Positions 8,715 through 16,206 of a DNA stretch of 64,000 nt are shown here, piece by piece. The notes under the pieces are model-generated. The model was not told the DNA's origin. It ran no database searches and worked only from the letters and a program-made list of their open reading frames with translations. Both the position numbers and the translations under genes were made by a program. Source of the stretch: Chloroflexota bacterium (GTDB lineage Bacteria > Chloroflexota > Anaerolineae > UBA4142). Position 1 is the stretch's first letter; each line of letters begins with the position of its first letter. The stretch lies in contig JACQYF010000060.1 of NCBI GenBank assembly GCA_016208315.1, forward strand, positions 1 to 64,000, in the 5' to 3' direction.

Positions 8715-8715
8715 T
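8688..8715 (+). promoter_or_regulatory. Promoter directly abutting the MFS gene
   Basis: TTGGTG (8688-8693) and TATAAT (8710-8715) have a 16-bp spacer. The next start codon (8725) lies 10 nt after the -10 box and has no ribosome site, so the transcript would have almost no leader. Confidence 0.6.
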
Positions 8716-8724
8716 GCAAACCCA

Positions 8725-9999
8725 ATGGACACCCTCGAGCAAACTCGAACTGAGAAGCTGATTCCGGTCCAAGTCCCGGTCGCCCAAGTAACGCCCCGCC
8801 AGATGCGCGAGAACTTGGGCGTGCTGGCCGGTTCGTCGTTTCTGCGCGGCGCGCACACAAGCATCTACAACGTGATCTGGCAGCCGTTCGTCCTCAGTCT
8901 CGGCGCTTCGATGCCGACGCTTGGCTTGCTCAACAGTCTCGGCGGCATGAACGGGATTATTACGACGCTCGTTCAACCGCTCGGCGGCTGGTTTGCGGAC
9001 CGCCTGGGACGCCGGCCGTTTATGCTCGCCGCAAGCGCCGCGACGATTATTGGCTATGCGCTCTTCGCTATCGCGGGCCAGTTGAACCTTTGGACGATGC
9101 TCACGCTCGGCGTCATCTTCCTCGGCGCCACGGCGCTCGCCAATCCGGCGCGCAGCTCGATGACCGCCGAGTCGGTGCGTGTGGATCAGCACGGCAGCGC
9201 GTTCAGTCTCATCATGGTCGCCGCGATGGTGCCGGGAATTGTCGCGCCGACGGTGGGCGGCTGGGTCGCGGACCGTTTCGGCTTCGTCAGCTTTTTCCCG
9301 ATTGCCATCGCGCTCGAAGGCGTGGCCCTGTTTCTCGTCTGGCGCTATTTGCGCGAGACGCGCGCGCCCAACGGCGACGGGATCACGTGGCGTGATTCGC
9401 TCGCCGTATTGCGGCGCTCGATCATTCCGCCGAAGGGACTCGCGGGCTTTTTTATCGCGTGCGCGGGCGATTCGTTCGCCTGGGGGATGGGCTGGGGCTT
9501 GCTCTACGGGATGATCAGCGAGACCTATCATTTCTCCGCCGAGCAACTGGGACTAATGTCGTCGGTCATGTCGCTGACGTGGGCCGTCACGCAGATGCCG
9601 ATTGGCCGCTATATTGACCGGCGCGGCGCCAAAGGGATGATGATTTTCTCCGAGTCGCTGGGCATCCCCTTGATGCTCATCTGGATGACCCAATCGCGTT
9701 TCGAAATCTTTGTGCTGTCGCAAATCCTTTTTGCGATTACCGCCGCGACTTGGGTTCCGGTCGTTTCTACTTTTCTGACGCGTCAGGTGACCACCGAGGA
9801 ACGTGCCGAGGCCTTCGGCCGGCTGAACATGTTTCGCGGCCTTGTCGCGTTCCCCGCGCCAACCATTGGCGGCCTGCTCTACGCTTGGGGCGGGATGCGG
9901 CTCCCACTGATGGCGAACCTAATCGGCAGCGTTATTGTCGTCGGCATTCTCATTTTCTTCGTCCACGAAACGCATACTCCCGCGAGCCGAGAATCGTGA
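8725..9999 (+). CDS. Major facilitator superfamily transporter
   Basis: The protein has 424 residues and about 12 predicted membrane helices. The MFS loop 2-3 signature appears as GGWFADRLGRRPF and is repeated after TM8 as the weaker GRYIDRRGAKG. A cytoplasmic N-terminal tail of about 45 residues precedes TM1. The substrate cannot be inferred. It resembles the drug/sugar exporter branch (MFS_1). No Shine-Dalgarno precedes the ATG, which follows a TATAAT box by only 10 nt, so a leaderless transcript is likely. Confidence 0.85.
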   Translation: MDTLEQTRTEKLIPVQVPVAQVTPRQMRENLGVLAGSSFLRGAHTSIYNVIWQPFVLSLGASMPTLGLLNSLGGMNGIITTLVQPLGGWFADRLGRRPFMLAASAATIIGYALFAIAGQLNLWTMLTLGVIFLGATALANPARSSMTAESVRVDQHGSAFSLIMVAAMVPGIVAPTVGGWVADRFGFVSFFPIAIALEGVALFLVWRYLRETRAPNGDGITWRDSLAVLRRSIIPPKGLAGFFIACAGDSFAWGMGWGLLYGMISETYHFSAEQLGLMSSVMSLTWAVTQMPIGRYIDRRGAKGMMIFSESLGIPLMLIWMTQSRFEIFVLSQILFAITAATWVPVVSTFLTRQVTTEERAEAFGRLNMFRGLVAFPAPTIGGLLYAWGGMRLPLMANLIGSVIVVGILIFFVHETHTPASRES

Positions 10000-10006
10000 T
10001 AAAATA

Positions 10007-10044
10007 GGTCGGTAGAGACGTTGCATGCAACGTCTCTACCGACC
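10007..10044. repeat. Perfect 38-bp palindrome
   Basis: GGTCGGTAGAGACGTTGCA is followed directly by its exact reverse complement, centred on TGCATGCA. It lies between the MFS stop and the ribosome site of the acyl-CoA dehydrogenase. There is no T-run, so it is a mobile palindrome or operator-like site rather than an obvious terminator. Confidence 0.9.
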
Positions 10045-10056
10045 ACGGAGGCTACC

Positions 10057-11286
10057 ATGCTGGACATTCTATTGACCCAAGACCAACGGAACTTGCGCGA
10101 TGAAACGCGCGCGTTCGTGCGCAATGAGGTGCCCCGGCAGCTCTTGCTCGACATGGACGCCGACAAGGTTCGCTATCCCCGCGAGTACCTGGAAAAACTG
10201 GCCGCGCGCCGCTTGCTCGGCCTGCGCTTTCCGAAGGAGTTCGGCGGACGCGCCCTCGATTGGTCGTTCGAGGTGCTCGCCATCGAGGAGATTGGCGTGT
10301 TGGGCGCGAGTCTGGCCTGTCTCTATTCGCTGCCGACGATCGTCGGCGAGGCCATCAACGTCTTTGGGACGCGCAGCCAAAAGTCCAAGTATCTGCTGCC
10401 CGTGCTCGAAGGCAAGCTGACCGTGGCCGAGGCGCTCACCGAACCGCGCGGCGGCTCGGACTTTTTCGGCGCGACGACTCGCGCAACTCGCGACGGCGAT
10501 TCGTTTATCCTCAACGGCCAAAAGCGTTTTATCGTCGGTGCGGAGGGTGCGGACTATTTCCTCGTTTACGCACGTACCGGCGATGCGCCACGCGCGATCA
10601 GTTGCTTTGTCGTCGAACGCGGCCCCGGTGTTGAGGTGCAGCACGTCTACGGGCTGATGGGCACGCGCGGCGGCGGCACCGGGCGCGTCTATTTCCGCGA
10701 CGCGCGTGTGCCAATCGAGAACCTCGTAGGGGACGAGAACGGCGCGGGCGAGATTTTCAATCAGATGATGATTCCCGAACGGATGACAAGCGCGGCGGGC
10801 GCGCTGGGCTTGGCGCGGGCGGCCATCGAGATCGCGGCGCGCTACGCCGACCGGCGGCGCGCGTTCGGGCAAAAGATTCGCGAGTTCGAGGGTGTCAATT
10901 TCCAGATCGCCGACAGTATCACGCAGCTCGACGCCGCGCGCGCGCTTGTCCACGCGACCGCGCGGGCGATTGACGTGGGCGATGAGGCGCGGCGCGTGCG
11001 CCGCCTCGTGTCGGAATCGAAAAAGTTTGCGACGCAGATGGCCTGGGACGTGGTCAACGCGGCGATGCAGGTCATGGGCGGCATCGGGTACACCAACGTT
11101 TACCCCATCGAGCGATTGCTGCGCGACGCGCGCCTGATGATGATTTGGACGGGAACGAACGAGATCATGGACTTGGTGATCCAGCACGAATACTACAAGG
11201 AACTGGAGGGAACTAGTGTCAGTGCGCGAGATGTAGAGTTGGATGCTGTGAATGCCGAGACGGAAGGCGAAAAGGTGTACGAGTAA
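10057..11286 (+). CDS. Acyl-CoA dehydrogenase (isovaleryl/long-chain-type active site)
   Basis: This FAD enzyme makes the alpha-beta double bond in acyl-CoA thioesters and reduces electron-transfer flavoprotein. N-terminal, middle ([13 protein letters not shown]) and C-terminal ([30 protein letters not shown]) regions are all present, 409 residues. The usual catalytic Glu of the YEGT motif is replaced (IWTGTNEI). A Glu in [12 protein letters not shown] aligns with the alternative base used by isovaleryl-CoA and long-chain dehydrogenases, so it is probably active on a branched or long substrate. ATG 10057 follows CGGAGG. Its stop lies in a heptad array. The EtfAB partner is encoded at 54479-56244. 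Confidence 0.88.
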   Translation: MLDILLTQDQRNLRDETRAFVRNEVPRQLLLDMDADKVRYPREYLEKLAARRLLGLRFPKEFGGRALDWSFEVLAIEEIGVLGASLACLYSLPTIVGEAINVFGTRSQKSKYLLPVLEGKLTVAEALTEPRGGSDFFGATTRATRDGDSFILNGQKRFIVGAEGADYFLVYARTGDAPRAISCFVVERGPGVEVQHVYGLMGTRGGGTGRVYFRDARVPIENLVGDENGAGEIFNQMMIPERMTSAAGALGLARAAIEIAARYADRRRAFGQKIREFEGVNFQIADSITQLDAARALVHATARAIDVGDEARRVRRLVSESKKFATQMAWDVVNAAMQVMGGIGYTNVYPIERLLRDARLMMIWTGTNEIMDLVIQHEYYKELEGTSVSARDVELDAVNAETEGEKVYE

Positions 11287-11345
11287 AACGCAATGCGTAA
11301 AACGTGAGACCTGAGACTTGTGACCTGTGACCTGAGACTTGAGAC
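11283..11345. repeat. Heptanucleotide array
   Basis: Nine exact-period 7-mers run through here: GTAAAAC, GCAATGC, GTAAAAC, GTGAGAC, CTGAGAC, TTGTGAC, CTGTGAC, CTGAGAC, TTGAGAC. The first contains the TAA stop of the acyl-CoA dehydrogenase. Confidence 0.9.
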
Positions 11346-11355
11346 GAGGTGATTA

Positions 11356-11985
11356 GTGACTAGCCCGATGCGAGAAAAAATGATCGCCAAGGTGGCGGAT
11401 TTGCGCGCGGCGCTGCGCGAGCGAGACCCGCGGCAGATTGCGATGAAATGCGGCGCAGAGTTTGACAACGGCGTGCTCCGGCCCAAGTTCTATGGCGAGC
11501 CGTATGTGATCACGTTTCCTGACCTCGAGGTGCGACTCGAAAAGACCAACAAGGTTTGTGGACTGAATCGGACAAGCATGTTCCTGTACTATATGCAAAC
11601 CGCCGATGGCACACCGCTGGCGGGCAAGTGGGTTGCGTTTCGCGATTTGCCCGGCGGCATGTTCTATCATCAAGCGTATCAGGGCTATAGCGGCGACCGG
11701 CTCGCCAAAGCGATTGACAATCGGATTGCCGTGTTCGAGCGCGCGGCGACGAACCTGGGAGGCACTCGGCTCTCACTCGGCGATGCCGCTTTCGCGTTCG
11801 ACGCGCTGCCGCGTGTCCGGGTCGCGGCGATCTACTACGCCGGCGACGAAGATTTCCCCGCGACGGCCAACGTGCTTTTCGATGGCGCGGCCAGTCACTA
11901 TTTGCCTACCGACGCGCTCGCCGGCGTGGGGAGCGGCTTGGTTGACCGGTTGACCGGGACCGAGTCGCGGGACGACGAGGAATGA
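11356..11985 (+). CDS. DUF3786 family protein
   Basis: The protein has 209 residues and matches the pattern I know for DUF3786: a central GLNRTSMFLYYMQTADGTPLAG segment and the following FRDLPGGMFYHQAYQGYS. It has no signal peptide or membrane helices. The function of the family is not established. It is common in anaerobes, sometimes near corrinoid or Fe-S proteins, and here no such partner is adjacent. GTG 11356 is used; a heptad array separates it from the upstream dehydrogenase. Confidence 0.75.
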   Translation: MTSPMREKMIAKVADLRAALRERDPRQIAMKCGAEFDNGVLRPKFYGEPYVITFPDLEVRLEKTNKVCGLNRTSMFLYYMQTADGTPLAGKWVAFRDLPGGMFYHQAYQGYSGDRLAKAIDNRIAVFERAATNLGGTRLSLGDAAFAFDALPRVRVAAIYYAGDEDFPATANVLFDGAASHYLPTDALAGVGSGLVDRLTGTESRDDEE

Positions 11986-11986
11986 T

Positions 11987-12042
11987 GCGTATTGCGTATT
12001 GCGTATTGCGTATTGCGTATTGCGTATTGCGTAGTGGGTGTT
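11987..12042. repeat. GCGTATT heptad array
   Basis: GCGTATT repeats about six times without interruption, then degenerates to GCGTAGT GGGTGTT GCGTAGA just before the ribosome site of the next gene. It begins one base after the DUF3786 stop codon. Confidence 0.9.
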
Positions 12043-12060
12043 GCGTAGAACGGAGGGACG

Positions 12061-12589
12061 ATGCCTGAGATGAAACTCTTTCCCGAAACGCATGTGGCGT
12101 TTGTCTCGGAGGTGGGGTCTTACGCTGAGTCGGTTCACCGTGGTTTCAGTCGGCTGTTCGACTTGTTCGCGGCCAACAACATCCGGCCCATCGCTAGCGA
12201 AATTTTACGATGACCCGGCCAAGGTGGCGAAGAAGAATTTGCGCTGTGACCTCTGCGCGCCGGTGGGGCCGCACGTGACCGGCTCGGGCGATATTCAGAC
12301 GAAAGAGATTGGCGGCTGGCAAGTCGCGACCGTCGTGTACCAGGGCGAGGAAAACGTCAGGCGCGCGTACGATGAGGTCTATGATTGGTTGCACGCGCAG
12401 GGCTACCACGAAGCCGACGCGCCTGTGGAAAAGTATCTCAGCGCGTTGGGCGAGGAACTGCGCGCCGAAATCGCCGTGCCAGTCATCAAGAAGGAGTTGA
12501 TGCCGGGCAGGCAGAAAATCAAACGCGCGCCCGCGAAAAAGACAACACGAAAAACTCGCGCGAAAACGGCGAGCGCGAAAAAGACATAG
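12061..12589 (+). pseudogene. GyrI-like ligand-binding protein with lysine-rich tail, frameshifted
   Basis: ATG 12061 (CGGAGGG upstream) opens MPEMKLFPETHVAFVSEVG..., closely matching the intact paralogue at 12671. After about codon 44 (NNIRPIAS) the frame hits TGA at 12211. The homologous continuation FYDDPAKVAKKNLRCDLC is read one frame over from about 12198. Compared with the paralogue, roughly three codons are missing at the break, so this looks like a small deletion rather than a single miscalled base. The C-terminus is a basic tail (RAPAKKTTRKTRAKTA). The gene is probably broken unless the second frame is started independently. Confidence 0.75.
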
Positions 12590-12670
12590 ACCACTTCATG
12601 ACATTCGTGTAGATTCGCGGAGACTGAAAGTCCCTTTGGGATTCGCGGATAACATTCCGAGGAGGGTATC

Positions 12671-13240
12671 ATGCCAGAGATCAAGCAGTTCCCCAAAATG
12701 CACGTCGCCTATGTCACGGCCGTGGGACCCTACGGCGAGACGGTTCCGGCCAGTTTGGGCAAGGTGTTCGCGTGGCTGGGCGCGAACCGGATCCAACCGA
12801 TGGGCGCGCCCATCGGCATTTTCCACGACGATCCGGCCAAGGTCCCGCCCGAGCAGATGCGCTGCGAGTTGTGCGTGCCGGTTGCCTCGGACGTGCAAGG
12901 CGCAGGCGAGGTGCAGACCAAGGACATTGGCGGAGTCCAGGTAGCGACAACTATGTACCAGGGCCACCAGAACATCGAGCCGGCGTACAATGAGGTCTAT
13001 GACTGGCTGCGCGCTCTGGGCTATCACGATTCCGGCTCGCCGATGGAGACTTTTTTCACCCAGCCGCCGGAGGAGATTCGCGCCGAGGTTGCCGTGCCCA
13101 TCGTAAAGATAGAGGTGGCGCCTGCGCCCAAAAAGGCGCCCGCGAAGAGGACCGCGAAAAAGCCGGTCAAGAAAGCGGCGAAAAAGACTGCCAAGAAACC
13201 TGCCAAAAAGGCGGTCAAGAAGAAAGCCGCCAAAAAGTAA
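12671..13240 (+). CDS. GyrI-like effector-binding domain fused to a histone-H1-like tail
   Basis: Residues 1-145 form a GyrI/AraC-effector-like small-molecule binding domain (MHVAYVTAVGPYGE, IFHDDPAKVP, GGVQVATTMYQGHQNIEPAYNEVYDWL). Residues 150-189 are a lysine/alanine/proline tail built of AKKPVKKA-type units, like the C-termini of histone H1 and bacterial HU-fusion proteins, which bind DNA non-specifically. There is no helix-turn-helix. The combination suggests a ligand-sensing nucleoid-associated protein, but that is inference. GGAGGG lies upstream of the ATG. A frameshifted tandem copy precedes it. Confidence 0.8.
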   Translation: MPEIKQFPKMHVAYVTAVGPYGETVPASLGKVFAWLGANRIQPMGAPIGIFHDDPAKVPPEQMRCELCVPVASDVQGAGEVQTKDIGGVQVATTMYQGHQNIEPAYNEVYDWLRALGYHDSGSPMETFFTQPPEEIRAEVAVPIVKIEVAPAPKKAPAKRTAKKPVKKAAKKTAKKPAKKAVKKKAAKK

Positions 13241-13465
13241 TCGAGAATCCATCCTACGCGGACGCTCGGGCGCGCATCGTGCCGCACGATTGGCGGCATG
13301 CTGAGACGCTCGTCCCGCGCATGTTGACGCGCGCAGGACGCGCAAACGCCGAGCGCAGGCGGGCGTTTGTGGAGGGTTTCCTTGCCGAGTTGGACCGCGA
13401 ATGTGGAGACAACGTTGACGCTCAACTTGGTGCGTGATATACTGAAACCAGGAGCAAGCCGATTG
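13241..13465. other. Gene-poor gap with decayed coding sequence
   Basis: The forward frame through 13255-13437 is open and reads a basic, helical 60-residue stretch (IVPHDWRHAETLVPRM ... FVEGFLAELDREC). It has no clear start and I do not recognise it. It abuts the MazF remnant and may be the tail of another decayed gene. Confidence 0.4.
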
Positions 13466-13699
13466 GACGATTTGATGGTAGCGCCATGTACGTCGAATAT
13501 CTCACGCAGTCAAGAACCGACTCAGTATCTGATTGAAGGTGGAGAGATTGGCACTGCCGGAATTCGCGTGCCATCTGTCGTTCGATGCGAAGCTCTTTTG
13601 ACGATTCCCAAGTCTATGGTCATCCGGACATTAGGCCGCCTTTCCGGAACGGCGATGACAACTGTGGATGGGTGTCTCCGAAACGCGTTGGCGTTGTAA
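13466..13699 (+). pseudogene. MazF/PemK-type toxin remnant
   Basis: The C-terminal two thirds of a MazF-like endoribonuclease are recognisable: VAPCTSNISRS, then PSVVRCEALLTIPKS, then RTLGRLSGTAMTTVDGCL. The N-terminal strand with the RGDI..V and PALVV motifs that build the active site is absent, and no antitoxin gene is found upstream. The open frame extends back to 13367, but that part is unlike MazF. It is very likely an inactive relic. Confidence 0.7.
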
Positions 13700-13801
13700 G
13701 TAGTAGAACGTCGGCTGAACTGGGAGGCAAATATAGCTGTGGAAATTAGCAGTTGGAGGCAAGCGAGTGACGGTTGACAGAAGCCATAGGAAAAAATCAG
13801 G

Positions 13802-14449
13802 ATGAGGCGTGCGGGCCGTGCAGACCCTTTGGGTTTTCGGAAACCCATAGGTTCTAAATTTGCCTCCTTGGAGGTCTTGGTTCTCTCCACCGCCATCGGC
13901 CTCGTCGCCACGTTCGCCGCGCCGTGGATGGAGTCGCAGGGCACGTTTCAGTCGTGGCGCATCGTCGAGTGGCGCACCTTTTGGCGAGGCGATGGCGCCT
14001 TTCAACTCGCAGACATCGTCGCGCCGGGGTATCAAGTGCCCGTCGAGTACGCGACCACTGCAATGCAATCCACGGCGCAGAACCTCTTTGCGATTGGAAC
14101 CGCGCTCGGCGTCTGGCATGGAATCGCGTTGGTCATTCTGCTGGCGTCCGGCGCGCGGCTGCGCTTGCGTGCGGACGTGCCGCGTGGGCGTGTTGCCGTA
14201 GAAATCGCGCTCGTCGTTTTGGTGAATGCCGTCGCACTTGTCGCATTGACGGTCCTGCTCGCGTTGCCTTCCTCGCTTTCCATGAAAGTAGATTTCCGCG
14301 CTCCAGGCGATCTGCACACCGATTCGCTGATCTGGTCGAATCTCACGATTCTTCCGATTGCGCCCGTGTTGTCTGTACTGGCTGCGCTTGGGCAAGTAAT
14401 CGCCGCATGGCGACTGGCGCCTAACCGAAGGCGTTCCACGGTTCACTGA
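13802..14449 (+). CDS. Small integral membrane protein of unknown function
   Basis: The protein has up to 215 residues and four hydrophobic segments (about 25-42, 96-115, 132-160 and 178-198). Between the first two lies a periplasmic-like loop of about 55 residues rich in Trp and Phe. The start is uncertain. ATG 13802 lies in front of a CCTTTGGGTTTTCGGAAACC hairpin repeat that would encode the first residues, and TTG 13868 or 13877 are alternatives beyond the repeat. The stop TGA is inside a GTTCACT/GAACACT heptad run. I do not recognise the family. Confidence 0.5.
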   Translation: MRRAGRADPLGFRKPIGSKFASLEVLVLSTAIGLVATFAAPWMESQGTFQSWRIVEWRTFWRGDGAFQLADIVAPGYQVPVEYATTAMQSTAQNLFAIGTALGVWHGIALVILLASGARLRLRADVPRGRVAVEIALVVLVNAVALVALTVLLALPSSLSMKVDFRAPGDLHTDSLIWSNLTILPIAPVLSVLAALGQVIAAWRLAPNRRRSTVH

Positions 14450-14475
14450 ACACTGAAGACCGTTCACGGGTTTCC

Positions 14476-14531
14476 TTTTGACCGCATTTTGACCGGATTT
14501 CGACGCAACGAACACTTGAGCGCGATATAAT
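14476..14531 (+). promoter_or_regulatory. Pho-box-like phased promoter of the radical SAM gene
   Basis: 11-bp units TTTTGACCGCA, TTTTGACCGGA and TTTCGACGCAA (14476-14508) precede a TATAAT box at 14526-14531 with no -35 hexamer at 17 bp. The same register (first unit 50 bp before the -10) recurs at 18705 and 26150. This layout of helically phased 7+4 repeats upstream of a -10 is that of OmpR/PhoB-class activator sites. Confidence 0.6.
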
Positions 14532-14534
14532 GAC

Positions 14535-14570
14535 GAGCGGAGCGATTGTCGGCTCCGCTCTCGTTTTGTT
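14535..14570 (+). promoter_or_regulatory. Leader hairpin followed by T-rich stretch
   Basis: GAGCGGAGC (14535-14543) pairs with GCTCCGCTC (14552-14560) and is followed by TCGTTTTGTT. It lies between the TATAAT box and the ATG at 14582, so it would form at the very 5' end of the mRNA and could act as an attenuator or as a 5'-protecting stem. Confidence 0.5.
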
Positions 14571-14581
14571 GGCGAGACACT

Positions 14582-15871
14582 ATGCCGATTGTAGAGCTAA
14601 AGACTCTGGATGGCCATCGCCTGCTGATCAACACGCGCAGTCAAGCCACCTCGATTATGGTCAACGATGACTTGGTGCTTAATTATGATCCAGAAGGACG
14701 CATGACGGGCGCATGGGTTGAGGGCCGCAACTATCGTCGGAGTCTCGATAATCATATCATGGTCAAACAAGAGGGTCCTCGGCGGGGACTCTCTTATCGC
14801 GTTAGGCGGGAATTGGAGCCGGAAGAGGCACGCCAATTCCTCGCGCGGGCGTATGGGCGGGTCGCCGAATATCGCGAGGAGGCGCGGCGGTCTTGCGCGC
14901 TGACCACGGGCCGCGCCTCGGCCGCGGAGTGGCAGGCGGTGTATGACGCGCTGGATCGCATCTTGGAATGCGATTTGCCGCAGCTCGAACGCGAAGCGGA
15001 AGCATTTCACAATATCTACAAACCCATCAATATCCTCCCGCCCGATCAGTATCTCGCGCTCGTCCTCCAAGCCACCGAAGGATGCTCGTACAATCAGTGC
15101 GCGTTCTGCGGCTTTTACCGCGACCGCGCGTTCCGCATCAAATCGCTCGACGAATTCAAGCAGCACATTCGCGACGTCCGCGCCTTTTTCGGCCAAGCGC
15201 TCCGCGTGCGTAAAGCCATTTTCCTCGCCGACGCGAACGCGCTGGTCATACCCCAAGCGCAACTGCTCGCGATCCTCGACGTGATCAACGCCGAATTTGC
15301 GATCGAGCCGCGCGGGCTTGACCGAACTGCACTCCGCGCATGGCGGGCCGAGCATCCAAACTTCTTCGAAGGTGTTTATTCGTTTATAGACGCGTTCACG
15401 TCTCGGCGCAAGACGGCGCAGGATTTTCACGAGATGGCCCAGCGGGGTTTGCGCCGTGTCTACATCGGCCTCGAGAGTGGCGACGGCGAATTGCTCAAAT
15501 TTATGGGCAAACCCAATTCGCCGCAAGATGTCGCGCAACTCGTCGGCCAAGTCAAGGCGGGCGGCGTGGCCGTGGGTCTGGTCATCCTCGCGGGCGCGGG
15601 CGGCGACACGTTTGCGGCGCAGCACGTTCAGCGCACGACCGAACTCGTCAACACGCTGCCGCTCGATTCCGGCGACCTCATCTATTTTTCCGAACTGGTG
15701 GATTATCCCGGCTCGCAATACTCGGCGTTGGCGCGGGAGGCGGACATCCAGCCGCTCGCGATTGACGAGATCGAGCAGCAGATCAAACAACTGCGCGCGG
15801 GGTTCCGATTCAACGATAAAGAGCACACGCCAAAGATTAGCTATTACGACGTGCGCGAGTTCATCTATTAG
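14582..15871 (+). CDS. Radical SAM protein
   Basis: The protein has 429 residues. An N-terminal region of about 150 residues (beta-rich, then helical) precedes the radical SAM core, whose cluster motif is C-SYNQ-C-AF-C (CX4CX2C rather than the standard CX3CX2C). The core continues with KAIFLADANALV and RVYIGLESGDGELL, both typical of the Elp3/HemN-like branch. The reaction is unknown. ATG 14582 is the first start after the promoter and hairpin; ORF extension upstream to 14546 crosses the leader. Its stop TAG opens a heptad array. The 2-oxoacid oxidoreductase operon follows. Confidence 0.85.
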   Translation: MPIVELKTLDGHRLLINTRSQATSIMVNDDLVLNYDPEGRMTGAWVEGRNYRRSLDNHIMVKQEGPRRGLSYRVRRELEPEEARQFLARAYGRVAEYREEARRSCALTTGRASAAEWQAVYDALDRILECDLPQLEREAEAFHNIYKPINILPPDQYLALVLQATEGCSYNQCAFCGFYRDRAFRIKSLDEFKQHIRDVRAFFGQALRVRKAIFLADANALVIPQAQLLAILDVINAEFAIEPRGLDRTALRAWRAEHPNFFEGVYSFIDAFTSRRKTAQDFHEMAQRGLRRVYIGLESGDGELLKFMGKPNSPQDVAQLVGQVKAGGVAVGLVILAGAGGDTFAAQHVQRTTELVNTLPLDSGDLIYFSELVDYPGSQYSALAREADIQPLAIDEIEQQIKQLRAGFRFNDKEHTPKISYYDVREFIY

Positions 15872-15948
15872 GTACACAGGTAGACAAGTATACAGGTAGA
15901 CACGTGCTCACTTGTTTACCTGTTTACTTGTGTACCTGTGTACCGGCC
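15869..15948. repeat. Inverted heptad array (GGTACAC/GGTAGAC type)
   Basis: Period-7 units TAGGTAC, ACAGGTA, GACAAGT, ATACAGG, TAGACAC run forward. The second half (CACTTGTTTACCTGTTTACT...) is nearly their reverse complement, giving arms of about 36 bp. The TAG stop of the radical SAM gene is the first three bases. Confidence 0.9.
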
Positions 15949-15960
15949 CCAGGAGGATTC

Positions 15961-16206
15961 ATGGCACGCGGCACGATCACGATTGACGAGAATCGCTGCA
16001 AGGGATGCGAATTGTGTACGAGCGTTTGCCCCAAGAATTTGATCCAGATGGCAAGCACCTACAGCGCGCGCGGCTATCGTCCTGCAATCTTGGTTGACCC
16101 CGGCGGGCAGTGTACGGGCTGTTTGCTCTGCTCGACGATTTGCCCGGATGTGGCGATCACGGTGTATCGCGAAGCGCGGCAGGCGGTTGAGGTTGATCGT
16201 ACATGA
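15961..16206 (+). CDS. 2-oxoacid:ferredoxin oxidoreductase, ferredoxin-like delta subunit
   Basis: The protein has 81 residues and two 4Fe-4S motifs: [12 protein letters not shown] (about 12-23) and [12 protein letters not shown] (about 48-59). It moves electrons from the catalytic subunits to free ferredoxin. AGGAGG lies 6 nt before the ATG. The stop overlaps the alpha-subunit start by ATGA. The order delta-alpha-beta-gamma is that of KorDABC/VorCBA-type enzymes. Confidence 0.92.
   Translation: MARGTITIDENRCKGCELCTSVCPKNLIQMASTYSARGYRPAILVDPGGQCTGCLLCSTICPDVAITVYREARQAVEVDRT

Noticed and set aside
10069-11187. 372-codon minus-strand frame opposite the acyl-CoA dehydrogenase
   Set aside because: The dehydrogenase on the plus strand has full motifs; the antisense translation has no family features.
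13631-14515. 294-codon minus-strand frame over the membrane protein region
   Set aside because: It is Arg/Gln-rich with no motif, and it runs through the repeat at 14441 and the phased promoter.
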